Source: Branchiostoma belcheri (lineage: Eukaryota; Chordata; Leptocardii; Amphioxiformes; Branchiostomatidae). Taken from it: a DNA stretch of 64,000 nt. Made by a program: the position numbers and the translations under genes. Below are positions 10,255-25,200 of this stretch, piece by piece; the stretch's first letter is position 1; every line of letters starts with the position of its first letter. The stretch spans positions 3,502,805 through 3,566,804 of the forward strand of contig NW_017804020.1 in assembly GCF_001625305.1 (NCBI RefSeq). Reading direction: 5' to 3'. The notes below the pieces were generated by a model. The model did no database searches. It worked only from the letters and a program-made list of their open reading frames with translations, and was not told where the DNA came from.

Positions 10255-13200
10255 ATGGCACCTATGGAACACAGACATCGCCCCGGTCCGCTGAAGCAGG
10301 ACAACAAATCCCACAAAACCGGGCGTCACCGCACCAAGGGGCAGATAGACAAGGAGTATAAAGGTAATATCATCTTTGAAACACCGAATTTTCCGATGTT
10401 TCCACAGTTTAGCAAAACGCAAGGCAGTAAAGTGGCGTAGCTGCAAGTGCAGGCACGTGGATGTGGGGAGGGGGGCATATAGCTATGCAATATATAAGTC
10501 AATTTATGATATTGAGGCACGTTGTTAATTTGTTATCCAAGTGAAATTCTCGGGAAAACGTTATAGAGTAGAGTATACTTCGAAGAGTTCACATCCGAAG
10601 GAAAAAAAAGGTTTCCTATGTGGTTGAGTCTGAAGAAATTTGTTGAGGGTGGGGCAGATAAATAATTTGATTACAGAATTTTTTTTTAGCAAGGAGGTGG
10701 TTAATATAATGTTCTACCATGGAGGTAGAAGTTCTACCTCCATGGTTCTACTAAGGGAAATCTCTTTGATGCTAGTAATAATTTTTTAAATTTTATTGAT
10801 GATCCCTTTAGTGTTTTGCAGATCCTCCTCAGTAAATTTGCATCAACAGCTCCTTACTTCCAGTTTTGGACATTGTAAACCTACACTGTTCACTGTTCAT
10901 TTGCAAACACATAATTTATGGCAGGCTATAAGCTGGATTCAGCTGATGATTATATCCATGCAGTGCAATGGCCTTATCCTCTGTTTTCTCTATTTGCAGG
11001 TCGTGTACCAGTAAAAACAGGGACAAAGAGGGTGAAACGGGAACAGAGCAAGGCAGACAAGAGACACCATGTGAGTTTTAGAACCTGGCATCAATGGACC
11101 TATACCATTATTATGTCACAGTTTGTTTACCGCAATGAATGCCGGTCAATCAACGTTTATATTGTACAGGGGTGCGTAGCGCGGTGTGTGTTTGTGTAGC
11201 ATTAGCCTAATATAAGGCCTTTAATACAGTACTACTTTCGTCTAATGTCACAACTAAATCACCCATGTGGCATGTAATGCTGTGTCAACACAACTAGACG
11301 CAGCAAAAATCAGACATACCTTACTTTGAAAACTTTGAAATGATCTTTATTCTTTAACTGACCATTCTAGAATGTTCTTTAGAACAGGTAAACAAACTGT
11401 GACGTAATAATGGTATAGGTCCATTGACATACAATAGAACATCATTGATTATATTGATAGAACAGTTGCTTTACAGTAGTTATTACTTGTTTTGTACCCA
11501 TTGGTCCCAATCTTTCCTTTCTCCATCGCAGGCACTGCAGAAGCGTCAGAAAAGCAGGGAAGAGGTATTCATGCAGAAGAGAACCCTGGGAGGGGCCACT
11601 GGGCCACCTCATACTGTGGTAAGTGTATTTCACCATGGAATGAGGTATGCTGAAGAAAAGCAATGCAGGGGTCAATTTCATTTCAACTATTTTACATGTT
11701 AGTTCAGCTACAGCCAATTGTTCAAAACATATAGAACATGGTATGGAGGTCTGGTCGTGGTTTGCTTGCTGGTGTTTGGGATTAGGTCAGGAGTGTTTGC
11801 GGCATGTTTGGGGGTCAACTTTGACTCAAATTTAACTCAAATTTGATTTGATTTGTTTAGAAAGATAGGTGTGCCCTTAATCTGGTCAAGACTGTTCCTG
11901 AACTTCAGCCAACCCTGGTAGTTTGGTGGTGGGGGGAAAGTTCTGAATGTGTGATAGGGGCTTTATTAGCTACTTTATTATGCAAGCTATAGTGTTGCAA
12001 ACTGAATGATTTGGATTTTTTTGTCCTTTCATTCCAGGCGATTGTCCCCCTGTGTGAGGATGTGAGCTCGTCAGAGGCGCTGACAGAGCTGCTGGGGTGT
12101 GATGACACAGCCGTGGTGTACACAACACAGGACAACAAGCTTGTCAACATGTCTGTACCACGACACAAACACAGGTTCACCTTCCTCACCCCACCAAGGA
12201 ACGACATCGGAGCAATACTCGACGCTGCTAAGGTAAGATTTCACTTGAACCTATTGTGCTTAGTCAGAGGGCAATATTTTTAGAAATATGATGACGTGGA
12301 GACTTTTTAGAATGAAATACAGCAGTCCAAAAGTTCAAAAGTTGAAAAATGGTGAACTTAAAAACAGCAGTTGTCATAAACATCTTCTTGTGCTTTATCT
12401 CATGACCAATAAAAAGCTTAGAATAAAAACAAGTACGCTTTCACAAGGAAAAAGTGAGAGTTACATGCATGTAAGGTTATTTTGAGGTAATACTTTTCTG
12501 TCAGATAAAAAAGAAACTTGTTGTCTTTCTTCTTCTTGAAGACTGTCAGAGACTAAGGCCTGTTTCCTGACAGACTAGAGAAAGTGCTTACCCTAGCCTT
12601 TTTTGTGTACCCCTGCAAGGGATATAAATTTTTCTAGCTCCTTGATCTGACATCTAGTAATGAAACGTTATACAATCATTGAAACATTAACAATGAAAAT
12701 ACAAGTGTCTTCAACTCTTCATGCAAGTCCTACTTTGTTAGTGTATTGTGTAAGTTAGATTGCCTAACCTGTGTCTGTGATTTGTTCCCCCCTCTAGACA
12801 GCAGACACCCTGTTGTTACTCCTGTCTCCCACGCGAGCGGCTGATGAGTTAGGGGAGTACTGTCTCACCTGTCTGTTTGCACAGGGACTGCCCACACCTG
12901 TACTAGTCACACGGGTATGTTGGTTTGATTGTTTGTTAGGAAGTGTCTTATTCACTAACACTTCCTGGTATCATTTAACTGGTGAACAGCCTTACAAGTA
13001 GTAATATGACAGTTTTTTGGGTGGGCTACTAAATACAGACTTATAGTATTGGTTCATTGGACAGAGGGCAATGTTCATTGGACTCAATACCTGTCAACAG
13101 TACATTATGTTTTGTTGAATGATTTATCTTATCAAGATACTAAACATTACACTTGATGACCAGAATTTTTGAAGATTTTGCATGGTATCTGTTACATAAT

Positions 13201-16200
13201 ACATGTATTGTATTTTGGACACCAAGAACATTTTGTACATTTTGTAGGGACACTAACAAGTACATTTTGTAGACACTAAGAACACTACATTTTGTATTAA
13301 CTGTAATTAGTACTGTACATGTATGTCTGAGATAAATAGTACCCAGATTTAACCACTAACTTAGTTGTAGGTTACCTTTGTGGTAAATGTGGAGAAACAC
13401 TGTTAATGTATGTGTTTTTACACAGGGCATCAATAATTTGCCTGTGAAGAAGAGAAATGATGCTAAGAGAAGTATTAACAAGGCCATGGAGAGGAGATTT
13501 CCTGAGGAAAAAGTCCACACACTGGACTCACAACAGGTGAAATAACAAACACTCAGATATATAGACAAACTAGCAAGTCAAATGCATTATGGATATTATA
13601 GATATTATTTTCAAAATGCGGTTAAGTGTAGAGATAAAAATAGGAAAAATGACAAGTGTTATTTGAGGAAACAAATTTTTTTACGGCTATGTTGTTCATA
13701 TACGATTGTAAATTTTTCTATTTTCTATTTTGTAATAGAACCTTACAGAAATCACTGATTTTTTAAATGCCAACACGTAGCTTCTATAATGTAATATAAT
13801 GACATAGAATTTGCCTTTGTAAAATGGAAATAGCTAGATTTGACTGGTCTTTTGAAACTTTGTCCTGTCAGGATGCAGCATTGGTACTGAGGCACGTGAC
13901 CAATCAGAAGCAGCGTAGACTGAAGCTGCGGGACCACCGCCCATATCTACTGGCGCAGAATGTCGTGTACCAACAAGAAGAGGAGGTACGGTGGAACGAA
14001 CAAAAAGAGAGAAAAGAAAACCTTCTACTAGCTCTAGTTAAAATCTGTTGAAATTGACTTGTATAGAGACAATTTTGTATCTAAGAGCAGGGCTAGAAAA
14101 ATGGGTGCTTGGAGCAATTTTTTTCTGTGGGTGTACCAGACTGCTCTCAAATATTTTAATAGATTTATGTATGTAACATTGAAGATGTTAAATGTATACA
14201 ACATATTCTTAACATCTAAAGTGTGATAGAAATAATAAAAACATTGATATAGTACTTTTCTTTAGAAATGAAACATAATTAGTTTTTGTGGACAATATTT
14301 TATCTTATATGGTGCACCTAAAATATTTCTTGCGCACTCAATTCTTGTGTACTCAAAGCTACAAATGGTTCTATGTGTTAAGACGACATGTTTATTTGAT
14401 TTAAGTGTTGAGAGTTTGCCTTGGACATTTCTTTCCTTTTGTAGTCTCCACATGGGTCGCTGAAGGTGACAGGCTACTTGAGGGGCTGCCCCCTGTCTGT
14501 CAATGGACTGGTCCATCTCCCAGGCTATGGGGACTTTCAGATGACCCAGATTGACCTGACCCCTGACCCCTACCCTCTGCAGAAACCGACAGATAAGAAG
14601 AAGCCAAAAGATTCCATGGTTCGTATAGTTAGATGTTTGTACAGATGTAGCTACCAGAAAAATAATTCATGTACATCATACTGATTTTATGAAGGAACAC
14701 AACTTATTGGTAGCAGTACTGTACAAACCATTACTACAGTGCTATAGTTTGTCATCAAGGTAGCTAAATTACAGTATGACATTTATATATGTATATGTGA
14801 CATTCTTTATCTGTATCTGTATATCTGGTATAAAAGCCCTTCGGTGTAACACACCAGCTTCACAGGCATGCTTCTGACAGAATGACCTGTTACACCCAAT
14901 CTTTGCTCATCTAAGTACAGGAGTTGGTTAAAGCCCCAACTGTACAAGGTGGCAGCGAGTTCCACTCTACAATAGTTCTTGGAAAATATTGATTTTTTGA
15001 ACACCTCAATTCTTGGTTGATTAGCTTTGACTAAATGTTGAAAAGAAAGTGTTAAAGTTCCATATGACAGAAAACATCCTTCCAGCAGCGTTAACACCTT
15101 TATTATCAGTAGTCACTGTAGACTCTTAACTACAGTGTTTCCTTTATATGTTTCACCTCCTGTAGGACACAGATGCCACAGACTCCACCAGTATGGACCA
15201 GGATGTGCAGGTTCTCTGCAGTGCCGACCCCAGCAGACAGGAGTCTCTCCAGGCAGAGGTGGTGCCTGACCCCATGGAGGGGGAACAGACCTGGCCCACA
15301 GAGGACGAGATCAGGGAAGCAGAGGGTAGGCCTTCAGCAGCTTTCCTTTCATTACTCCGTGAAGGAGGTCAGGACCTCCGGACGGAGTGTTGTGATCGGC
15401 TGATTTTTCATGTTCGCAGTCAAAACACTGGGTTCTCTTTGTGTAATCGGCACGCAATTTTATACGCCGTCTGCGGGCATTCCCGTGTTGATGCACGAAT
15501 GTGTATTTTTGCCGTTGCTGCTTTCGCGGTCAATGTAATATTGCAGACGCACCCCTACAATTACGAGGCGAATTGGAATGGTCGAGAAAAACGCGTTGTT
15601 TGGAATAGCAGTGGGGGGGTGGAACTTCATGCAGATACGGGGTGGTTTTGATAAGTGGTTCCAGATGTTTTTGCCCATGGTTAAGAGATGGCAAGTTTTT
15701 TGGAAGATGTTCGCAGCCAAAATGCATTCTTCCGTACGTCGCATTTCTGTGTAATTTCGCATGTGGTGTGGCATTATGTCCGAGATGATGCACGTCTTTT
15801 TTTTTTTACCGTAGCTGTTTTGATATTGGAGTAAATGCTTATTTTTGAAACATCCCCATTTCTTTGAAATGTTTTCGTCCGTTTATGCAACTGTTACTAA
15901 TTGCAGGGACTGCGCTAATGCCGACCAGTCGCGCTGTCCTGATACACCGCGAATGTGCGAGTGTTCCCTGTAGACAGTCCCGGGAGTCATTTTTTTCGCA
16001 CATTCCAGGAGCCAAACCAAAAGACGTTCATGAACCGAGTCCAAAAAACCGAAACGTGAAAATCGGATGATCGGACCTGATGTACATTTCTCTTTCTGTA
16101 GATTGTACACACAATACACGCATCTTTAGATAATCTGGCCATGGCAGGTTAAAAAAAAGTAACCCTGAATCATACTAGATTAGCGTTAATGCATGTTAAT

Positions 16201-19200
16201 GCGTTCAAAACAAGAAAAGAAATTGTTTCCGGGTATTAATCTCTTGAATCACGGCGCTGAATATTGACGCAAAAATATTTCGGGCATCGCGCGCCCTTCC
16301 CTGTTGTTAAGACTGTATGCAAATCCCGCGTCACGTGTCGGCATCTCGCATCTCTGATTGGTTGTTGCGTCTTAAGATGACAGAGCCGACGCGCGTTTAA
16401 ACAATTTTTCTCTGTTCGATTTATCACACTTCACAGAGAATTGTCGCCAATGGCTACTTCTTTTTGTTGCAATATATAATATTTCACGGAGAATTGTCGC
16501 CTATGGCTTCTTGTTCTGTTTTAATTTGAAAGATTTTACACCTGCCCATGATGTAACTTAGTTAGCTATGAGAGTCTGTGATTTCAACTCTTGCCAGTAT
16601 CATTATCTGAGGCAGGTTTCTGGTTTGCTTTGACGTAGGTGTTCTCACACTTGTCTAAATGTACTTCCCTGAACCTTGTTGGCTTGAACCCTTCAGCTGC
16701 CTTTCAAGAGAAGGTGAAGACTGTGAAGAAAGTTCCCAAGGGAACGTCAGACTACCAGGCTGCCTGGATAGTGGACAGTGAGGAGGAAGGAGACAATGAG
16801 GTAAGGTCATGCATGAAGCAATGTCTGATCTTTTCAACAGCTCTGGAATAGTCGCCCAACAGCTCAGCGGGAGTCTCCGACAGCTTAAAAGTGCGTATAA
16901 AGAGCTCCCGACAGCGGGAACAAATCTAGGTCAGGGGTTATATGCAACCTTTCCGAGAAGAGTCGCCATATTTGTTGTTTGGCGCTCTGTTTGGACATTA
17001 GTTTGGGCTATTAATGTAACTAAACGGTACATACTGCTTTTTCAATGTTAAGCTTGTAAGTTGACAAAAGATGAAAAAGATTTTCACAACTACATGGTAG
17101 TATGTTAATCTTATATACTTTTCCTTATTAGACTAGAGGAAAGCAGAGAGAATTTGTAGTTATATACTGTACAACACTACTTTATGCTCTAACACACAAG
17201 AATGGTATGGCCCAGTGACCTGATGACCTGATGATGGTTGTTTGAATGTCAATACTGATGTTTCACTTCCTTCTTCATGTGACATACTTTTTTTTAGCAA
17301 GCTGCTTGATTGAAACAGCTGTTAGATCTCAATTTTCAATATCCAGCCGAACAATATAATTGTACAAGAATTACTGGTAGTGAAGAAATGAAGAATGGAG
17401 AAAAGCTTGATCATGCAATGGTTTTTGTATACCCAGTATATTTATTAAATCTTTTAAAAAAGTCAACACCTGGCACATTTTCACACATACAGCAAGAAAA
17501 AGAATTCATACCAACACCAATGATATACAGTACTCATAATCTTAACTTAAAACAAATCTTCAAATTGCATAGTATTAACAATGCTTATCAATAATATCAA
17601 AATGTGTCAGCATAAACAAATAGTGAAATATGACTTATAAAAGGTAACTGTCCCTTAGAATATGTTTGATATACTGTAGTTATAAACCTGTGTCCCAATA
17701 ATAAGAATTCTGTAGTGCAGGAAGATAGATGGTTAGAGTCTTATTATGTTTCTAGGCTCAGTAATGTACAGACCTACATGTAACAGATCAGGAAGCACCC
17801 CCAAATCATACAAGGCACTACATATGTATATACAAAATACGTAGATGGTACTGTATGTGCAACCCATATATACATGGGCCCCACAGGACAAGGGTTAAAC
17901 ATTATACTCTTGCAGATACTGCACAATGCTGTCAGCAAATTTAACAAAACCACCAAAAGAATGTTTTGTAGCGAAGACTTTGGCTTCCTGGGCCAGGTCA
18001 TAGGCCTGTTGGTAACTACCCAGCCTGTAGTGCAGACAGGTTTTAGCCACCATAAACTGGAATTGTCCTGAATCACAAACCATTCCGTCCCTGTCGAGTG
18101 CATCAATCACATTCTTTGCCCTCTTGATGTCATCCAAAGAAACGTCCGAGGTTCCCAGCTTAAAATTGCCTGCTGATTCCTTACAACCAAGGTACAAGAA
18201 GGCCAGACCTATTTTGGCGAACCGAGGCACTCGTGACTGTGAGTGGAGCATCTGCTTAGGGTGCTCGTATTCTGCGTGCTCAATGGCGTGGTGGAAATCT
18301 TTCTCTGCCATCTTCATGAAATGTTGTCTGTCTTCCCGGTCATCTTGTGTTGCAGCGATCTCGGTCAGGAGCAAGGCGTGGTTAATGAGCAGATACGCCG
18401 TTATACAGCCAGGTGCCAACATATCTAGCAGGGGTAGTACCTCTTTTGCGAAGACTATCCCTGCATCGCCCTTCCCCTCTCTTAGCTTGGCTAGTGACTT
18501 AATATTCCCCCACCACAGTCTGTGCTCTGTCTCATTAACTGTGTCAGGAAGGATTGCCTGAACTTCACGGAGAAGGCGGCTTACCTTCTTAAAGTCTCCC
18601 TCGTAAATAGTATTGAGACTTGCAGCGTATCGGAGAGACACTTGTGAGTCTGGGTCTGTCTTTGTCTTCATCAGCTTGGCAATGATGCTGCGACATTTCA
18701 GTATCTTTCCTCCTCCAGTTAGCATGGCCAGGTTGTCAATGTACATGTGGCAGGATTTCTCTGTTTTGGTGCCCAGGCGTTTAGGTTTGCCGACAGGTTT
18801 GGGTAAAACAAGTGCTCTGCAGTGTGTACATGAGTGCTCATCTCCTGGTACATGATAAAGACATGTGGTGATGATAACAGTACTGCCACTACCAGCACTG
18901 ACAGTCAGGTTGCCATCCCCTTGAACATCTGTAATGTTAATAGTTTCAGCTAGAGACAGTTTGTGAAACATGTTGACTTTGCTGGAAGAAAAACAAACAC
19001 AAAATGTCTGAATGTTTACTTCTAGACCAACAAAATACAATGTATGCAGAAAGTTTTGTTCTTTGCAGACTGTTTTATCATCCAATTAGTTGGACATATT
19101 TTGTGTTCATCATAGATATATTTTTTGTTCATTGACCAAGGCTTTTGCACCTGGGCTAACTAAAAAGCAGATCTGTAGATCTAAGTTATGTCCTTGTTAA

Positions 19201-22200
19201 ATAAATAAATTTGAAACTTGGCCATCTGAGAATGTTTTCAGCTAATTGAATGTAGAGATAATTGTTAATAGTCTGTATGTTAGCAAATTGTATTGAAATA
19301 AGTAATGTTCTTTTCTGTATATCAAAGTTCATGTAGACAATCAACAGGTCGTGAAATTTTTTTTCAAAAATTTGTCAGGATGAGCAGTCTGAGAATACAG
19401 ACATGTATTAAAATGATCCAAACTAAATATGCAAGATTTAAGTTCAACTTATTGTAAGAACTGCACAGTATTTGCCTTACCTGGTCTGCATTGTAAAAAA
19501 AATAGCCTGTGACAGGGATGAAGCAAAGAAGAACCATAATGATTTGAAATAGAACGTTACCAGAGTCCAAATCTGATCTAAACATTAAGCTATATTTTAC
19601 CCAGACACAAAGATACTGTGTTACATACTCTACCTGTGCACATGGAATTACATGTAACTCAGACTCTATGTCAGTGGTTCTTGTTTACCTACCTTGCTTG
19701 CATTCGCCGATACAAGTATAGCCGCGGAGGTGATGCACAGAATAAACAAGAGCAGAACAGTTCCAAAGTCTGTATAACAGAGCCAACTTTCAATCAACAG
19801 TTTCCAACCCCAAAAAACCACTGCGTGTTTGAGTTCAAGGGCTGATTCTGAGTCATGGGGATTCCCCCACCAAACTACAAATACGAAATACAATCTCATT
19901 AGCATATCAAAACAACAGTCTGAATGGGGAAAAGTAAGTTAAGTCAGTGTTACACATTATGTTAAGCTTGTAAGTTAACATGGATGAAAAAGATTTTCAC
20001 TACTAGTAAGTTATCGTTACATATTCTTCCTTATTTTAGATTAAAGCAGAGAGAATTTGTATTTTTCAGTGCAACACTACATAATGCTCTTACCTTCACA
20101 CACAAGAATGGTATGGCCCAGTGACCTTATGACCTAATGACGGTTGTTTGAGTGTCAATACTGTGGTTTTACTTTCAGTTCCTGAGCCTTCTTCCATGTG
20201 ACGTACATTTCTAGCAAGTCGCTTGATTGAAACAACTGTTAGGGGGGCACACACCATTTTTTTGGGGTCACGATTCGATTCTGCACACCCTCAACTCTAG
20301 CGACCGTCTTTTCAGAAAGTAATTGATAAACCCAAACACTGTGTTTGTAAATGAAGGATATCCCTCTAGGTACAAGAACTAAACCCTTACATCAACAACT
20401 ATATGCTACCCAAATATCACATCCACAAACTATCCAGCGCCAACAATATTAAAAAAAATTCTTACTGCAGTACCAAGTTCAATCACCGGGGTCCCAAAGT
20501 CAACTAACAATCCTCTATACCCCACCTACCCAACTGCCAAATATCATTGCATCCTGTTTGACAGATCTTGAGATATACACCAAAACATCATCCAGACTGA
20601 AAACAAAACACACCATTTTCAATGGAGTGTAAAAATCAGTACCAACTGAAAACCTGTAACAATTGAAAATCAGTACCAAGTCAAAATCAGTACCAACTCA
20701 AAATTAGTTTTAACTGTACCAACTGTTACAGTACCAACTGCCGATGATGTAACTTAGTTAGCTATGAGAGTCTGTGATTTCAACTCTTGCCAGTATCATT
20801 ATCCGAGGCAGGTTTTTGGTCTGATTTGATGTACAAATGTAACGTGATATACGGTAACTCAAACTATAAATTCTTTTGGATATAGTTTTCTTTTACACAA
20901 TTGAAATTTCTCACCTAAGTGCTTACGTTTCGATGTCTATCAGACACCTTCTTCAGACTCAGAGCTTGGAATCTGACTAGAGTTTTGCTTCTCGCCGCTA
21001 TATGTAGGATTGGGATTGCATTCTCACCGCAATAGCACAGAAGCTCTGAAGAAGGTGTCTGATAGACATCGAAACGTAAGCACTTAGGTGAGAAATTTTG
21101 GTTGTGTAAAAGAAAACTCCTATATCCTATACCTTACCAACCTGATGAAACTATTTTCGACAAAAATACTTTTATTCTTCCCTGCATGTACCTGTACGCT
21201 GATGATAATAGAGAGTGGAGATTTGATGTTAATGCAGAATCTTTCCCACCCAGGAGGAGTCTGATTCAGATTCAGATGAAGATGCGATGATGGAAGCTGC
21301 GGAGGATGAGGATGAGGAGGAGGAGGAGGGTGGGAGTATCGCTGGTACTGAGGACTATGAGGAGGTGAGGAAGGGATGGAGGGAGGCAGGAAAGAAAATA
21401 GAGGGAGGGAGGAAATAAGTAGCTGGAAATGGCTGTCAGTTACAACTATGGCAACTAAAAGGCTCAAACAAACAAACAAACAAACAACTTGTAAAAAAAA
21501 TGTCATCAAAACACAAGAACAAATGCTGTGGCTAGCAACAGATGACTGGTAGATCAGGGCTCAAAATTTGGTGCCCCATATAGGTAGAATGTCAGCAAAA
21601 ACTAATTATGTTTCTAGTTTCATTTCTAAATAAATGTACTACATGTATAACAATGATTTTGTTATTTTTTTTACCCTTAGATATTAAGAATATGCTGTAT
21701 AATACTATACAATTAACATCTCAACATTAGTACATACAAAAATAGAAAATAATTGGGTGAACAATAAATTCGGGAGGTGCACATGCACCCAGTATTTCTA
21801 TCCCTATACAAAATGTAGGTTGTACATTGTACATCCCCATTTACACCTCAACTGTCATAATGCCTTCCCAGATGAGCCTGGCTGGAGAAGACAGAGATGC
21901 TAAGTACGATGCTGGGTTTGATGCTGAGGAGGAGGAGACCATGCTGCAGAAGTACAAGGATGAGAGACAGGACCAGATGTTCCCTGATGAAGTGGACACA
22001 CCCATCGACGCCCTAGCAAGGATCAGGTTTCAAAAGTAAGCTTTTAGACTTTGTGTAGGAGAACCTTGTAGCTATTTATACCTGTAAAAGATGACTATTG
22101 AAAAGAGCTTCTCTTAACTCTAGTGTTCCCTCATTTAATTTCTTTTCAACTTTTTTTCTATGTCTCTTACATTATTACATGTCTCATTGTAGAATTTTCC

Positions 22201-25200
22201 AATGTCCAATGTCATTTATATTCAGAAAAAATCTACCAGTGCAGAAATAGCACTCATAATAGCTTATAGATTTTCCATTTCTGTCAGTATTAGCAGTTTA
22301 CAATTTAATTAGTAAATATGTTATAAACAGGATCAATTAAAAATTATTTGTAAAAATTATTCAATAATCAAAGTTTACATTGTTTGTAGTAGTAGTATGC
22401 TATAACTAAGTGTAGAATCTTTCAGATGCCTTAATATAGAATCTGTCTCCTTATATTCCAGGTACAGAGGCTTGAAGAGTTTCCGTACGTCCCCCTGGGA
22501 CCCCAAAGAGAACCTACCGCTGGACTTCGCCAGGATTTTCCAGTTTGAAAGCTTTAAGCGGACAGCCAGACGAGTCATGAATGAGGAGAGAGATGACACA
22601 GATACAGCAATGGTAGGGGATACCTTACCAACCATTGGAATTTAAAACCCTGTTACATGTGTTAGTTAGTGAATATATATGACTGAAATGTTTTAAAGTT
22701 TATAGATGTAAAACTGTTTCCATACCTTTACATACCTTGTGCCCCAACGACCGTCCAGGTTATGGGACTTACATACATACATACATACATACAAACAAAA
22801 AGTGCACAGAATACACGGTGACCGCATTGTACTATATTTATATGCCTGTATTTTCCTCTGTCCATTTCAGCCTGGCTGGTACATCACCATTCATGTAGCA
22901 AATGTGCCAAAGACATTCATAGGTGAGTGCAAACATAGATACAGTCCCGAATTAAACATTTTGGATGATTGGAAGTTGAACAAGGATTTTGTAATAATAC
23001 ACATCCCTTAGAATTTACCTGAATTTATAACCATATTGTGAAAGGGTTTGTTTTAAAGCCACCAAACTTCCTTTCTCCTCTTTTTGTATTAGAGAACTAC
23101 AAGCCGTCCCACCCCCTTGTTGTATATGGTCTACTGCAACATGAACAGAAGGTGGGGAATTTACTACGTCATGTTAGAGGTTCTAGATTTTTTTTGGTTA
23201 CGTTTTGTCCTATCAAAAGAAACAATATCATCTGTGACCCCTTGAACTGATATTTGTATCCATGTTCCATATATATTGTATAATTCATCACTCACAATTA
23301 TAGGGTAGCGTTAGAATAAGGTATCTAGAAGTAGATTTTAGTATTGTTGTTATCTTTTGTTTTAAACACTTGCCATACATTGTATCCATTACTATTGTTG
23401 CGCAATAAAGATTGTATTGTATTGTATCATAGAACAGTTGTTAGATTGACCTGGAGAATTTTCATTTTAAAATCTACCTTGTTCCCTTCAGATGTCAGTG
23501 GTGCACTTCCTTGTCAAGAGGCACTCTGGGAACACAGAGCCAATCAAGTCTAAGGTAAGGCTTGTTCTAGCAATGTAGAATGTACATGTTTAGGATATGA
23601 TTTCTGTTGGAAATTACAGTTTAAACTTGCTCCAGACTACAGGATGTTGTATCTTATCTCTGTTTTTCCATTTCCCCACAGGAGAGGATGATATTCCATG
23701 TGGGTTACCGTAGGTTTGCTGCCTGCCCGATTTATTCCCAACACACACTGGGCAACAAACACAAGGTATTGATCCAGGGCAGCTTTGACTGTATCAATTA
23801 AAAATCACTATCAACTAAAAAATAAGTACCAACTGAAAATCAGTACCAACTGCCGATGATGTAACTTAGTTAGCTATGAGAGTCTGTGATTTCAACTCTT
23901 GCCAGTATTATTATCCGAGGCAGGATTTTGGTCTGATTTGATGTATATTACTCAAACCATAGATTCTTTTATTCTTTGCTGCACCTGTACACTGATGATA
24001 ATAGGGGTATAGAAAAGAATTATTAGTATAACACCCTCCAGTTTAATTTGGGAGTTCCAGTTTAATTTGGGACAACCTCCCAAATATCATTCACTTTAAA
24101 CCCAAATGGCTAAATATCACATCTGGTAGGAACAAATGAAGTTAGGAATACGTAGCCATCATTGATGAACCCCTGGGGACTAGCCAAATTCTGCAGAATT
24201 CTGCGACCTGGATGCAGAATTCTGCAGAATCCTGCAGAATTCTGCGACCTGGATGCAGAATTCTGTACAGAATTCTGCAGAATCCTGCAGAATTCTGCGA
24301 ACTGGATGCAGAATTCTGCAGAATTCTGGGAACTTAAACCAGGTTTTCCCTCAGTTTGGTGAAGTAAAGCTTATTGTTGAATGTTAAAGGCGTGGCAAAT
24401 CCTGGGGGGTCTTTAGCCTTGCTCCCTTATACCTGTCACATTGTGCACAAATCAACCAAATGACGAGTCTGCGAGCTCTAAATGACATTTTCATTGACTC
24501 AGTAATATATGTCCAATGTTTTCTCCATCAGAGCACAATTTTTAGTGATCATGAACGATTTTCAGGAGTTGGCAGATAGTTGCTGTGCAGCGACTTGAGC
24601 TCATTACCAGGTCGCCTGTACATTGTAGGTCCCTGGTAGGTCCAGGTGATGGGTGAGCACAGAGCAACTTATTGCTCATCAGCTGCAAATTGCATATACC
24701 AGTGGGGCAAGTTTGTTTGTTTGCAAAATATGTATGATTGTACAATTGTCCAAGCAGCTTACATATGCAGGTTTAAAATTGTCATTACCAGTAGTCATTT
24801 TTACAAAATAGTACTTTTTATTTAGAAAGATCAATTTAATGAACAGCTACATCCTTGATGTAGTGTTTGGCTACAGATCATGAGCTGGCTATGAAAGATT
24901 ACACAATCTCCATTCATGGAACCTTACAAATACATGTATACCCAGGGTTAACATGAATTAAAAGGAGGACAAAATCTTGGTCTTTAGGGTCACTTTTCTC
25001 AAATTGAAGCAGAAAGTATTAAGTTTTGTTACCATTCCTCCGCATAGAATTCTGCAGAATTCTGCAGAATTCTGTAAAAATCTGCAGAATTCTATGTGGC
25101 AGAATTGTGAAAAAGCTAGCCTACATAATAGTATACAATGTATTTGTCATCAAAGTTAGCTGCTTGTAAGGTTCTTCATCACCATCCTATAATATAGTTA

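Noticed and set aside
24162..24362. 66-residue frame in TSR1 intron 17
   Set aside because: It is made of the GAATTCTGCA tandem words and appears inverted in the other arm; not a gene.
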